From assembly GCA_023078555.1 (NCBI GenBank), contig CM041202.1, positions 806,001 through 870,000 on the forward strand: 64,000 bases of DNA, in the 5' to 3' direction. How positions within the stretch are numbered: the first letter of the stretch is position 1; every line of letters starts with the position of its first letter. Source of the stretch: Ulva prolifera. Taxonomy: Eukaryota > Chlorophyta > Ulvophyceae > Ulvales > Ulvaceae. The position numbers and the translations under genes are program-made. Of the stretch, positions 11,401-25,700 are shown piece after piece. The notes beneath the pieces are model-generated. The model was not told the origin of the DNA. It searched no databases and saw only the letters and a list, made by a program, of their open reading frames with translations.

Positions 11401-13709
11401 CTTCAGGAACGACAGCCTGGGGGAGCAGCATACCTTTGACATCACAACTTCCAGGGTCTCATTGGCATCTGCAAGCTTGGCGTTGGCCTCAGCCAGCTCG
11501 GCCTTCTTTGGAGCTACATCAATGACAACATCGAAGTACTTCACGATGTTGATTGCCCAGTCGCACAGACCAGCAGCGGCCTTAGACTTATTTTGGATGA
11601 TATCACGGTTGAAGTGAGGCAGCTCCAGGTACGATCGCGTTGCTTCAACCACCTTCCTAGTCACACCGCCTTCATCGATGATGTCTGCATGTCCAGACTC
11701 CTGCCGTGCTGATACTGATTCATCAACAGCTGATGAGAAATGGAGAATGCCCAGTGCACATTCTGCTGCAACTCAAGTTGAGGCTGCCATTCAATGGTTT
11801 GCAACATCAGGCATCAGCTGAAAGTCTCTCCGGTGGATCAAAACGGAATTCATGCCGAACGGTCTGGATGCTGTGACTGTGATTCTGTGGCAGTCAAGGT
11901 CGCAAAAATAGCGTGAGGTCAAGAGCTCCCATATCATTGGGCTCAGCTATCCAAGATTCAGTCCAATCAATCGTCAATCATGGCAGAATGTGGAATCAGA
12001 TGACAAAGCACATACTCTTGAATGTCTTCAGGCGCTCGAGGAACTTGTCGACGTTGTTCATGAGCTTTGTCGCGGCCGCCCACGATTTGTCCTTGGGATT
12101 GCCCTCCAGCAGGATGATGACCACAGCAGTCACATCGTCGACACCCGCCGGTGGCTTCTTCAGTGACTTGGCCTCACCCAGATCCTTCTTGTTGAGCGTG
12201 TCCAGTGCAGCCTCTGCCTGCATGCGGAGGGTCAATCACCCCGACGCCCTCTGCAACTGCTGGCAAGTACACGCCACTCGCCCAATTCACGATGTGCTTG
12301 TTAAGTTTTAGGGCCCTTACGGAATGCGATCGTGCACCCACCGTTCACACCAAGTTCACACACGTCAGCGCTCACAACAAGACACCGCCTTCCTGCCGCC
12401 GACCAGCGACAAGGCCAAGAACCTGCTGTTTTGAATGCACTGCAATCATGCACAGCACTTGGAAAGGACCAGCTCGGCAGCGTGAACGACGGTGTGCATA
12501 TGGCCTCTGAACAGACCCCACATTCACGGGTTTACGCCAAGACAACTCAAGAGAGCGCAGGCACCACACGCACCTGCTCAACGAGCGGCAGGGCAGCCGC
12601 AAGGTCTCTCTCACAAGAGATCTGCTTCTCCGTGACCTCCACCGCGATCTGCTCGCACTTCTCCTTCTCGATCTGCGCCGCCTCGTTCTCCGCATTCACT
12701 TTGACCTTCTCCTCGCCGACCTTCTCGGCAAACGCGTCCGCATCTCGCACCTTCTCCTGCACCTGCACCGCCATGCGCTTCGCCTCCTCCACCAGCACGT
12801 CCACGTCCTTCTTTGTCTTGTGCAGCTTCGTGAGGCCCGTCTCAAGGCGGTCGATATTGTCGGTCGTCGCGCTGCGCTTACGCCCGAGCACGCCCTTGTA
12901 CAGCTTGATGAGCTCAAGGAAGGTCTTGGGCGTGGTGTAGTTGAAGCGCCGCTCGACGTTCATGAATTTGGTGGATGCGGCATTGACAACAGCGAATGAG
13001 TGGGGCATGAACTCCACGACGCCTTGCCTGACCTGCACAGAGCAGATGACGCATTGATCGCCTGTATGTGCATCAGAAGATGGCCGAACGACATACTATG
13101 CATCGCCCCACGTAGCCTGAACCTTGCAGTGGCCACTAGCTTAATTGCAATTCCCACCTTACCACATGTGCCAATACAAGTGTAAGAGCTATGAAGCAGG
13201 GACAGAAAACGACTGATCGGCTTTGTTCGCCAGCATACACAAGTGTCTTAAACATGCTGTCAGGTGGGGTGTGCGGCTGCACAGAATTGCCCAAGCAACA
13301 CGGTCCACGCTAGATGCTGCAGGCAAATGAGCCATATCGAGGTGCACACCGAGGCATCACCGAGGTCAACGTCCTTCAGGAAGCGCTCCGCCACCGACAG
13401 CAGCGAGGCCTCCGGCCACGGCTGGAACCAGTCGATGACTGTGGAGTTGATCGTCGCGAGGAAGCGCTGCGAGCGGACACGAAAGTTGTCGCCGACCGGC
13501 GACGCGGTGAACACCATATGCAGGTTCTCCTTGACCTTACGGATGAAGGTGGCCCAGCAATTCTCATTCGTGTCCAGCAGACCAGACGCCTTGGTCTCAG
13601 CGCGCATCGCGTTGATGATGTCGTCGCGGTCCTCCACCGGGAAGAGGTCCGGGATCTCACCGGAACTCAGCAGATCGTTGATGAACACAAGCATCTTCTC
13701 ATCAACAAC
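5423..13709 (-). other. Dynein alpha chain stalk, microtubule-binding tip, AAA5-AAA6 and C-terminal exons
   Basis: Exons 13709-13350, 13032-12574, 12217-12016, 11684-11434, 11164-10817, 10680-10477, 10203-9709, 9391-8216, 7943-7809, 7596-7084, 6851-6558 and 6145-5423. The 13032 exon is the first stalk coiled coil; 12217-12016 carries the tip region ([20 protein letters not shown]); 11684-10817 return along the second coil. The 9391 exon (AAA6) contains an acidic low-complexity insertion of about 75 residues between [12 protein letters not shown] and [13 protein letters not shown]. The 7596 exon has the Gly-rich [18 protein letters not shown] and a dynein signature [13 protein letters not shown]. 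The protein ends with the usual [14 protein letters not shown]. Confidence 0.87.
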
Positions 13710-16700
13710 CTGCAGCATCACGGCAGTGTGTTGCAACTTTGCTGCAAAAGCCCGTCAAGTTGGGCTTGCCGACTGGCATCCACTTGACGGTGTCCCTCTA
13801 CAGATTTCGAGTTCGACGGACAACTACACACAAATTGACCGTCGCATCAGACATGTAAACACGAAATTCAAGCCCGACCCCCCAGTCCCACATGCACCTT
13901 GATATCCTGACAAAGGTCAGTAGCTGGGCAGTGTGGAGCTCAATTGCTTGAGCTTCACATCTGCATGCAGCCTGATGTCGGCACGAGTACAGAAACGTGC
14001 CTGAGAGTCAGTGAAGAGGAACATGACGCCTTCTCCCTTCTGCCCCGCCTTCCGGTACATCTTCTGGAGGTCCTCCTTGAACGCATTCAGCCCGTATGAC
14101 CCCGAAATCACGATCATCATCGTCACAAAGCCGCAAATGTGCGCCGCAAGCCGCGCCAGCGACTGCTTACCCGACCCGCCGACGCCAACTAGCAGCGCGT
14201 GGCCGCTCGGGTTGGAGATGATGCGTGAGATCCGGCAGATGTGCTTCATCGCGTCCTCGAATAGCACGAGGTCCATCACCGCGTTCGTCTCGTTATACTC
14301 TGTCAGCGCCTCAATCAGCGTCTTGTACAGGCCGGTGTAGCTCTCTACCTCGTTGTAGTTCTTCTCGCCAAGGCCCTGTGCAAAGTGGCAAAAGATGAGG
14401 GGCTTCGGGTCCGTTTTCTTGTAGTAGTCGTCGATGTCGGGGATCGAGAAGTACTTCTTCGCGATCTGCGCGGCCTTCTTGTTGTACGCGTCGAGGTCGG
14501 GTGCCGAGACGAGGCGGTCGGCGTACACGCGCTCGCTCTCGTGCAGCCAGAGCCGTGCCATCTTCGTTGTGTCCGTGAACTGCTCTGGAGCAGACATGAG
14601 CAAACCCTGCACAGCCATGTCGGGTTGCTGGGATCAGGAACAGCGACTGGACGTACAAAAAACCAGTGATCGCACGGTGTCTACTGCACTGGTGCAACAA
14701 GCAGATTTACTGTATACGGGGCGCAGATTGCTGAACCAAGCAATGCAGGTGACCATGTTGTCAGGAACCGAGTAAACAGCGCCACCCAAGTGCACATGTG
14801 TACAGAAACACCCAACACGGTGTAGATGCAGTCTTATACAGTCACACAGATCCAGCCTACACATATTCATGGACCATCCCATACGCACCTAGATGTACAC
14901 AGTCACAGATCTATATGGAACTGTGCCGGACGCACCTGGAAGACGTTGGCAAGGTGGCGGATGGTGAATTCGTAGTGGAAGTTGATGGCGGTCTTGCGGA
15001 ACGTGCTGACAACACCCTCGTGCAGCGCCAGCGCCGCCTGCAGAATCTTCGTCTGCATGTCCTGGATGTCTGCCTTGAAGTGCTTGAAGTGGCCATGGAG
15101 GAAAGTGCCATAGATCTGCATAAGACTGTCCTGGCCGGGGAAGTCCATCGCGAGCGTCATGAACAGCCGCTGCAGCCGCGGGTTGACGACGAACGAGCCT
15201 GCTGTCGGGTTCATCGACGCGATGTATTGCGTGTTTGAGATCTCCTTCAGCGACAGTTTCACACGGTCATACCAATGCCCCCAGCCGAGGTGCTGCCGGA
15301 TCAGCGAGATCGGCATCGCCGTGTCGTAGGGGTCCAGCTTCGGCATGTTGAGATCGTCGATGAAGTAAAGCAGCTGCTTGGTGCCGGGGGGCCCATACTT
15401 CACGCCCGCCTTCTTCTCCAGCGCCGACTCCAGTACCCGCTGGAATGTGATCACGTCTGTGAAATAATTGAACGAGATCGTGAGGGATAGCTGCTCCTCG
15501 CTCAGCCCCGCAAGTTTCCCCTTCACAAGCTGCGTCTTCCCAACACCCGCTCCACCAACGAACATGATCGGCTTGCGCAGTGAGATCATCATGTCCAGGA
15601 AGTACCGCACTGACGCTGTCTCCGGAGTGGACACAAACATGCTGCCCATCGTCATGGTCTGGCTGTCAAACTCCGCATCTATCACGAGCTCGCTCCAGGG
15701 TGCAAACTTCCCGGTCTTGAAGTTGATGTAGTAGTCAAACACAGTGCCCTTGCCCGGGAACTTCACCGCTGTGAACGTCTGCTTGAACCACTTGTCAAAG
15801 TTGCGGCGGTAGTTGATGCCATCCTTCTCGTTCAGCCCGCCGCCGAACGCCCACACCATCGCAAACACAAACAGCATCTCAAACAGCGCGGCGTCCGCCT
15901 TGTTTGAGATCGCACCGTCAAGCATCAGGCACCCCTCGAGCACGTTGGTCAGTGATGTCACAAAGTTCATCGTGTTCAGCGGGGTGATGTGATCATACGC
16001 CTTCTTCATCTCAAAGATCGCAGTGCCGCAGTACTTCTCGACGAGCTCCATCACCCACTTACCTGGCTGCGTTGGGTCCTTCCACTTCGCCTTTGCCGCA
16101 TACTCCGGCATCACCCGCGCGACCCAAGAGTACACCATGTTGCTCCACTGCTGCCCCTCCGACACGTACAGGATGCCCGCACGCGTCGCTGTTGCCGGCG
16201 TCGCAAATTTCAGGTCCCGGATCTCAAATACGAGCTTCATGTGCGGCAGCAGCCGGATACGCTCGTTCGACGGCAGCGTCAGCAGCTTGTTGTCGTCCAT
16301 GACAGAGTTCATCGACTCGATCCAGTTCGCGTCGAGGTCACCATCGAGGAGGATCCACTTGGGGTTCGTGTCGGGGACGTTGGAGAGCTCGCGCATGTAG
16401 TACGACAGCAAGCCGTCCTTCCATTCGCGCGTCGCCATGTTTACGTAGCCGTACAGCTCCTGCGTGCTGACGGCCTTCGGATTTATGTCCTTGATTGTGA
16501 TCTTCTGGCGGTTCACCATCTTCAGGTAGTCATTCACAGGCTCATCTGTGCCGGTCATGAGGGCCTTCGCCAGCACCCTGAATATGTGCAAATGCATGTC
16601 AGCATGACCACCTGGGTGCAGTTACACAGGTGGGAACAAGATGCGATGCAAACAATTCCCTCAAGAGCAAGTAGTGACGCTTCACAGCAGGCAATGGCAA

Positions 16701-19700
16701 AAACACTAGACCTCAAACATGGAACTTTAACTAGATTAGTCAAGTCCAGCACAGGGACCGGAACAGTGGCGAGAGGCTCCTGCCGCTCAAAAGGAACAAG
16801 ATCAAGTAGACAAAGACCGGGCTGTAGCTCTCCTAAAGCTGTTGCGGAAGAAACACGATCACCTGTACACTTCAGTCCGGCCACTGCCAGTCGGACCCAT
16901 GAGGAAGACACAGTGACGAATTGCGAGAAGCTCAGAAAACTGGACCACCCGCAGGACAAAGTCATCCTCTGGGGTCAGGCCTGCCTTCTTGGTCTCTTCG
17001 ACAATGACCTCCTCAAAATTCTGATCACGTTTCCGTGGTGGGTCAGTGGAAGGGAAGAGATCGCTCAGAAGGCCACTGAAGATCACCAGGTCCTGCAAAA
17101 ATCAAATGGATGAAGAAATCAAATTGTACAAAACTGATATGCAAGTTTGTTTTATGACTGACAGGCAGCCTTTAAATGCAGTGGGTCGGGGGACCAGGCA
17201 TGTCAAATGTCCGAAGGCAACTGCAGCTACAAATGGCATTGCAAGTCTGTGTGAGACGGACCTGAAGAAGAATCTTGGGGATATTGAAGTCGCGCAGAGC
17301 ACGGAAAAGCACATCTGCTTCATCCTGGCCAGCCTCAGCTCGGAGAAGTGACCCAGCAACCACAAGGACTGACTTGATGGCACGGAGGCCCCAATCGTAA
17401 TGCTTTTGCGGCGATAGCAGATCCTCAAGCAAGTAATACAATGCCGCGAACTTCTTAGCAAGGACCTGCAAACAAACGACTGTGTGAGCGGTGACCATGG
17501 CACACCATAAGCACACATAAGAGGAGATGCAGTGCTGCATACAGGAACCAATACATGTTCAGGTCACACAGTTGAGGTTGGAAATGCCATACTCGAAAAC
17601 TTCATCTGGTTCTGGACCAGTTAGCAATTGGCTGGACATTGGAGCAACATGCGGTGGTTTGCAGAAGGGCAGGCAAGTAGGGCAGGACAAAAAGCAAGGA
17701 AATAGCAGAACAACCTCAACGCAGCACCAGCAAACACACCTTTGCAGTTTCAAACCCTTCAGCCATGAGCATATTCTCCATGATCAGCTGCCTGTCCGGC
17801 ACGACCACAGTGATGGGTCTGAACAGGGCCTTCAGCGACTCTGGCAGCTCAGCACGACCGATATAGCCAGGATTCATGGTGATAAAGGCAGATGTACCCT
17901 CCTCCAGGGGCATCTCAACGCCGTCCGCAGCAATGAAGCGCCACTGCATTCACCGTCAATTGTTCAGAGTAACAGTCTACGTGGGAAAACCTAGAATCCA
18001 GTCCAAAAACACGACGATGGGTGACCAAAATGGGTGCTCACATCAGCCATTGATCAGCAGAGTGTGATCAAACATGCAGATGCCCGAACGTTGGATGCAA
18101 GATACTGGGAGATGCTGTCTCAAGCTTGCTCATGCATTTGCAAGGCATCTACTTGTGCAACTCGAGCACTGTGTCTGGCACAGCACGTCCGGAACAGGGA
18201 AAAAAAGGGATGATGAAACGCACGTCTGTAATTGCAGACACAGCCTTCCCGGATGGGTCTGTGTAGTCCAGGCCACGGCCGGGCAGCAGACTCTTCTTCT
18301 TCTGCGAATCTGTGACACACTTGTACTGCACAGAACACACTGACAGCACCTCTGGCACAAGCCGGTTGAATTCGTCAAAGCAACCCCAGGAGCCGGATGC
18401 TGCAAGACCCTTGAAGATGTCACCCATGGTCCGGTAGTCCATCTCTGGCGCACAGTTGAAAACATAAATACTCTTTCCAAGCTGTGCAGAGAGGTCCTTC
18501 GTGGTTTCAGTCTTTCCTGTTCCAGCAGGACCTGCAGGAGCCGTGCCCAAGCAAAGCCAGCATGCCTGCACCCAAGCAGAGGTGTTTTGTGCATGAAATG
18601 CAAGACGACATGCTGACGTTGTCTTGATACGAGCTTGGCATTGGCTCAATAGATTGTTTCAGATACCTGTGCAGCAGGCGTTACCAAGACGTATTTCCAG
18701 TTTGGTACGCATCTGACCCCATGGGACTCCGGTGCAGCAGGACAAGAGCATCACGCAGAGCGCGGTCCAGGAAAGCACCTGGGTCGCCGTGATATAGATT
18801 CGGTCAGTGAGGGGTGTGATGACCAGGCGAGCGCCGTTCCCGAGATACTCGTATCCGTAAGGGAAGGATGCATCGCAGATGCGCACACGGCAGTCATCAA
18901 TGCTCTTGTCCCAGTATGTCCGCAGCTGGCAAACCCACTGGAAGCTCTCTACATCATCGCTACCGGTCTCTGCAACTTGCTCGATCATATCACGGGAATG
19001 TGCATCAATTGTGATCATATTCATCACCTGGAAACACATTTAATGCTTCAGCTGAGCTCAGAGCATTCCTCGGAATTGCACCCTCATGGCCGAGAGCCAG
19101 TGACACCATCTCTGCAAGCACCATAGCCAACACTTTGCTCCAAAGGTGGAGATGGGCTTTCCCTGGGATATGAACGAAGTACGACAGGGTCCACACAGAA
19201 GTTGCGCAACATGTACCATCAGGAAGGGGTTCAACTGTGGCCATGAACAGCACGGAATGGCCAGATTATCCTAGCAGTAGGAATGCAGCATAACAACTGC
19301 ACCGCCACGTCAAGAAACAACACACGCTGTCACCTAGGGAACACACCTTCTGTCGATCACACTTCTCCAGATCTGTCCGTGTAACTTGGATGAGGTCTGT
19401 GAGCTGTTGCACTTGCTGCTGGTTGTATTTGATCATCGCGTCCTTGTCCGTCTTCATCTTTGCAAATGCTTCTTCAACCTCTTGGCACCAGTATATCTGA
19501 TTCACAACCAGGATGACCTGCATGTGCGGACGGGATGATACACTGCTAAAGGAATTATCTGAGGCTTGTATGGTAGAGTTATTCAACAGTCTGCGGATAT
19601 TTAAGAGACAAGTCTTGCCGGAGGCTTTCGAGCTCAAATCCGTTGAGCTCGAAAGCCTCCGGCAAGACTTGTCTCTTAAATATCCGCAGACTGTTGACGA

Positions 19701-22700
19701 TATAAACAACGATCCAGCTGGATCTGGAGTGAAAGTGTGGGTATTGAAGAATAAGGGCCAACCTGCGATGGCCAGTCAAACAGCCATTCTGTGCGCGGCT
19801 TGGCAGGATAAGCCTTGACAGAATTGAGAAGAACGCTCTTGAGCTCAGAGCGCATCTTATCAATGATTCCATTCATGTACTGCTCGACTTTTCCATCGAG
19901 GAGCAATGGACTCGACCATTGACATGTCTCAGTCCCGACGCACGACACAATTCCACAGCCCTTGGGCCGCGCTCCGCTCTCATCCAGGATCAGGCGATCA
20001 ATAGCTTGGAAGCACTTGCTCAGATGGGTCATCACGCGTTGAGGATTATTGCCTGCAAATGCAGCATTGGAAGTGAAAGACCTTCTTTTGAAAGACCCAA
20101 GCAACAGCACACAGCTCACTGCCAGTCAGCACTCCTGCAGAACCCCAGCGTTTGCAGACAGCTGCAAGATGATGTCGAAGTGTATTCTGTCACTTGACAA
20201 ATCTGCAGTGCCTGCTCAGAGGACATACATATGCAGCAACTCTCCATCCATGGGCCATTACCACATAGATGTACTGCCATGTTTGTACGCTGGGCAGTGC
20301 ATTACATAAGGTGCTTCTGGGGACACACCATTTGAGAGGATGTCCAGCAGATCATTGGATGACACGAAGTAGAATCGGGGGAATGCGCGCCGCTTAGACT
20401 CCTTGAACTCTGCCAGAGCCTTCTCACAAACTTCCAGCTCTGACTGCTGTTCCTCCAGCCGCTTGAACAGGCCATCTTGGTTACAGGCTGAGACACAGTT
20501 CTTGAGTCCTTGGAAGGACTTCAGAATTTCCTGCACAAAAAAATCATTGCAATGACAGCCTGTCAGAAATTTTGCTTTGGGGCAGCATCGTAGATATTGG
20601 TCACACAACCATTGAAGGATACACCATGGCCACAGACGTCGCAAGTGCACGATGAAAAAGTATATTTGCAATGTGTGAGATCATCGCGTGGTGTGGCAGT
20701 GCTTCCCGGGTCATGCTGGGGGACCCATGGGAAACATGGCACCAAGCAGCACAGAACAAAAACTTGCAGACCTTGACGGCGATGTCGATGCGCTCAAATC
20801 GCTTTGTAGCCTCTGGCAATTCCTTCTTGACTTCATCCGAATGGATGAAGAGACTCTCGAGATACGCCCACGTTCGTTGGATCTCATTGAGCAGCTGGTA
20901 GTTGTCTGCGACACCGTTCAGGCGCTTGTTCCAGCCCATGATGCCAGGTGTCTTGCCCTTCAGCTTTTCTGTGCCCTTGCATCCGACGCTGTCTGGCTCA
21001 GCAAATGCAACGCAGAAGCGGTTGGCAATCATACCCTGCACACAAAAAACCAGCCATGGAAAACACACAAAAGCAGCCTACACTCACAACCGGAACAACG
21101 GTTTGGTCATCCAGTCACAGCAAGCCTTCTACATCAACAACTCACACATTCTAATCAACCGCATGACATTGCACCGAGCCTTCAACAGATGAAAGAGCTG
21201 CACTGACGAGTTTTACCACAAATCTGCAGTGCGGGTATAATACCACGTTGCTGGCGCACCACCTCAGGACATCGCCAGCACTGATGCCATGATGCACCAC
21301 TTCTGCAGGAGGAAATTTCAGATCGTCAGAGATGAGCCATGGCACACCTGCAGGAGGACTTGGTCATCCTCCAGAGCCTCAAAGTCCTCTTCCACCATTT
21401 TCACGGTGTACACTTGAGTCTGGCCATGCTGGATGAACTGGAATTCCATCTTGGCCCAGGTCTCACCCAGCCTTGCGAGCGCGGTCTCCATCTTCTCCTC
21501 TTTCTGTGCCTGATCGACAATCTCTCCCACCTCTTCCTCAAACTTGTGTAGCTCCAGGTCCAGCAAATGCTGCAATGAGAAGGTGGGGTCCTCCAGTCGA
21601 ATCTCTTTCTTGGTGGCCGCCATAAGCGCGTCCCAATGACGTGTGCGCATCGTCGGGGAGCGCAGCTCAGCAACAAGTGGAAGTGAAGTCGTGAAGGCCT
21701 TCACCATTGCATCGAGGCCCTTGTAGCAGTCCTCGTCGCGAATGCCCTTGTTGATGGACCTCACCTGCAGTAGCACCCGGCTACATGATTGTAGCATACA
21801 TTCAGCTAACCCACTGAAATTATACAGCCACGCAACTGATGTGTGCTCTGCTAGTGTTAGTGATGCAACATACGCAGTTGCAATGTCTGACCAGTCCCAC
21901 CAGCCTCTCCATAGTCGATGCATGTCGTCAGATGTACAAACCACAGACAGCCAGTTGCGTGGCTGCTGTGGTACAGCACGTCACCACCAAAGGCACTGTG
22001 AGTAACTGCACCACTAAAGGCACTGTGAACACAGACTCACTGCATGCCCGCTATAATCGAAGCTCTTACAGCAGGTGTAGATGCATCAAACTTGTTCAAA
22101 GCCGTAGTTGAGCAAAGACGCACACAGTGGCAGTGCGGTTCCACATTTTCTGGTTATTGCATGTAGATATGGCATGTTGTCACAGCACACCTCCTTAACA
22201 AATGCCTTAGATGCATCCTCCATGATGTCTGTATCGATGTCATTCCACAGCGTCTTCTTCCAGACCTCAAACTGCCTGTCACACAGCGCAACTGTATCCC
22301 ACACATCCTTTGCCATGCTGAGCTCCTCAAAGATATTTGAAATGCGGCCTCGAGCTTCAGTGGTGGCCTCAGAAAAGTCAAAAGTGTCCGCAAGCTCGCT
22401 CTGCTGGGCCAGCTGGTCACGGTATCCTTCAAGAACTTTTGCCTGCACAACAAAGGCACGGAATGGTGACCTGCATACGGACGGGAGCACACACATGCGT
22501 TGATGCCGATCAAAGACATCCTGATTCAAAGATGAGTCCATGGCAGACCACAAATAACCGATGGGCTCGGACTCAATGCATAAGAGAAAAAGCCTAGCAC
22601 AAAACAAATTGAATTGCAGTACCTCTTCGTCCATTGACAGGTATGAATCCTCCACCCCAGTGGCAAAAGCCAGGAAGGAGCACTTGCGGAATGCCCTTGC

Positions 22701-25700
22701 ATGAGCATTCACCCCATCTGTGAATGCCTGGATCTCATTGCGGATGCGTTTGCCCTCAACTTCTTGGACCGCAGCCACTGCTTCCTTCACTGCAGGGGCG
22801 GCATTCTTGAGCTCCTCCAGTTGCAGGCGCACACCATCAAGAGCATCGACCTGCTTGCGAGTGAAGACCTTCTGGGCGACCAGATCAGAAAATAGATCAG
22901 CAAGCTGGTCTACCATCAGCTCCTGAGAGGCACCAGCAACGCGAAGTCGATAAAGGGCAGCCATCGTCTCAAGCAATTTCTTAAAGTCTGCTTTGACATC
23001 GTCTATGGGGTGCGCCAGTCCATGTTGCTGCACAGAACATCCACACACATGAGAACCGCAGAACATTTTGCATCACTGGGGCATGCTGCCTGATGAGCTC
23101 ACTCTCCAACAATCACCACAAGTAGCAGGATTGCTGCAAATTGATGTCAAGTAATATGTGACACAGATGCACAACATGAAGCACATAATGTACCCCGTAA
23201 CACGTTTACCAGTGAGCATCTCAATAGCTGGGCAAACCTGCTCCTGCATCCATTCCTGCAAGCCTTCGAGGATTTCAAGTCCTGCAGCCTTCATTTTGCT
23301 GACAAAGTCTTGCTCTGCCTTCATCTCTGAAAAGTTAAGACTTGAGCAGATGTCCAGCTTGGTCGTGCCCGGTGTTGCATTCACAGCTGCAAGCCGGCCG
23401 TCAGACAGCACACTCATTGCACCTGCCGGCTGCGCCAACTCTGGGTGCCCGTTGAATACACATGTCCACACACAAGACGACGTGTTGAATGTCCAGGCAT
23501 CGAACATCGCCTTGCCATCCGCAGATGTACCTCCCAGCATCAATAAAGATTCCTTGTCAAAGTCCCGCAATGTGGCCCCGGCACGAGGCTCCGGCAAGAA
23601 TGTACCATGCTGCTCTAGAGCAGAGAACGTATACCCGACATTAGAGACCGCCAGTTCATACATCTCTGTAGTGGCAGTGTATCCGTTGTCGTCGTCAAAC
23701 GTTAGGCCAGAATACAGGTATATGCTCCTGCCCTTCTTGATGCCTGCCATGCCTTTCCTTGGCGCAGGAACCTGGGCATAGCCACCTTGCACTGGAGGCT
23801 CTTGCCAAGGCAATGAGCTGCCCGGGAAAGATGCCAAGTCAGCGACAGCAAGCTCATCGATCGCCTCGCCGGCACTATCACCACCAAACGTGATCAGCTG
23901 TGACTCGAACATCACCGCCAATGGTGCTGTCCGCCCGATTGGAGGTACAACTTCTGCTTCCACCTGCATGCCAGGCCTTGTTCATCAAGATGCCTCTGAC
24001 AGGCTCAGTCCCAACACAACCAGACTGGTACACAAAGTGCTGGCCTGCCTGTACCGTGTCAGACGAGATTCAATTGTCTGCCTGCCATGGCAGCGGTCAC
24101 CAACAGCTACAGAAGTTGTGTGTCATGGCCTGAGAACAAACTTTATGGCAGCAAGGAGCACACTTCTCCTGATGCTCCTTCAAGTGCCATGCCCACTTCT
24201 GTGAGGATGATGAGCTCATCACTTTCCGTAGAGGGTATGATTTGAGCACAGACAGACACCTCTCCAGCCTCAAACTCCCATCTTTTTGGCACACCTTCAT
24301 CATCAATACCCATGACGAACGGAGCTTGTGTGGCGACATGAACAGGCTCCGCTCCTTCATCAGATGGGCTTGTGTTCAAGAAGAATTTGACCTGCAAAGA
24401 CCAAAAACAATCATTTTGCCTGCTTCACTCAGAAGTTGGGGCATGAGGAGGATACAAAAGTCATAAGGGACCAGAGACCATCTCCTATCAATGGTTTGAT
24501 ACTCACTCTCCTGCAATGATTGTGGAGGCAGGTATATCAAGTTAATGCGAAGGCCACGGCATTGAAAATCAGTGCAGCAGCAGACCAGTGAGCAACGGAC
24601 ACAGCCACAATCAGACCGTCACGCAGACACATTGCCCAGATGAATTCAGGGGAACACACACCTCCTTCACATTATCCGGAGCAACGCCCATGAGCTCAAT
24701 GGCACAGGTTTCTGAAGAGTACCACCTATGGCCATGCAACCAGACTTTCTCTGCGTGAACATCGACCAGTGCAATATGTGGTGAGTCTGCAGGCACTGGC
24801 TGTGGCTCAGGAGGCCTTGTGTCCTCGAGAAGCTTCTGCCGTTTGAGGTTGCGCGCAAATGGTTCCCCATCGACACCTCCATCCCATGCCCATTTGTCGC
24901 CGACACATCGCAGCACCCAGACGTCATTGAGTTCGGTCTGGTCTGCAAGGCCAACGCCCGCAAACACGACTAGCGCATTTTCACCCCACAGCGCAGCCCC
25001 ATGGCCACCCCGATGGGGAGGCTCCGGTGCGCCCTCTACAAGAGGCAGGCTGGACCAGCGCCAGTCCGCCCCGTCCGTGTTGAGTGAAACTGGTGATGTT
25101 TTGTCCCCTCCATACAGCACGAGAGCTTCTGCCAAAGGTAGCAGTGAGCAGGCTTTTCGTGCAGAAGGAGGTGCACCCAGGACACGGTGGCGCGTCCATG
25201 GATCTGCTGCATGAACACGGAAAGGAGAGCCGCGAACGTGGGATTTGACCTCGCATCCCAGGTCAGCATGCATGACTGACACTTCATAGTCGCCAGGCAG
25301 GGGAACCGAGTACGTGCATGTGTATTGGCCTGTGCCAAGGTCCTCCAGGCCGACCCGCCCTGTGATCTCAGGACGCTCTGCCATGGCGACCGTGCATGAG
25401 AATCTGTCGCCACCCGATTGTTGCTTTTCGCATGCAGTATCGTACGCCTGCAAGATAGCATATGATAAGATGTTGGCCAGACATGGGTACTCACCACAAA
25501 GTGGTAGCGTATATCAAGCGAAAGTCGTTGCAAGTGAAGTCGTGATAGCGGAGACATGATGCACGGGCTCAGAATCTGGCTCCGGGCATTCAAGCAACAG
25601 TTTGCAACGTAGAAACAGGCAGAATCACATCTGGTAGGTCAATTGCAGCGTGCCAGGAAGGAATGAAAATGTCAAGCCATTGAAAAGGACAAATTCTGGG

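Noticed and set aside
15989-17113. 374-codon plus-strand frame
   Set aside because: Antisense shadow of dynein AAA2-AAA3 exons; the sequence has no family features.
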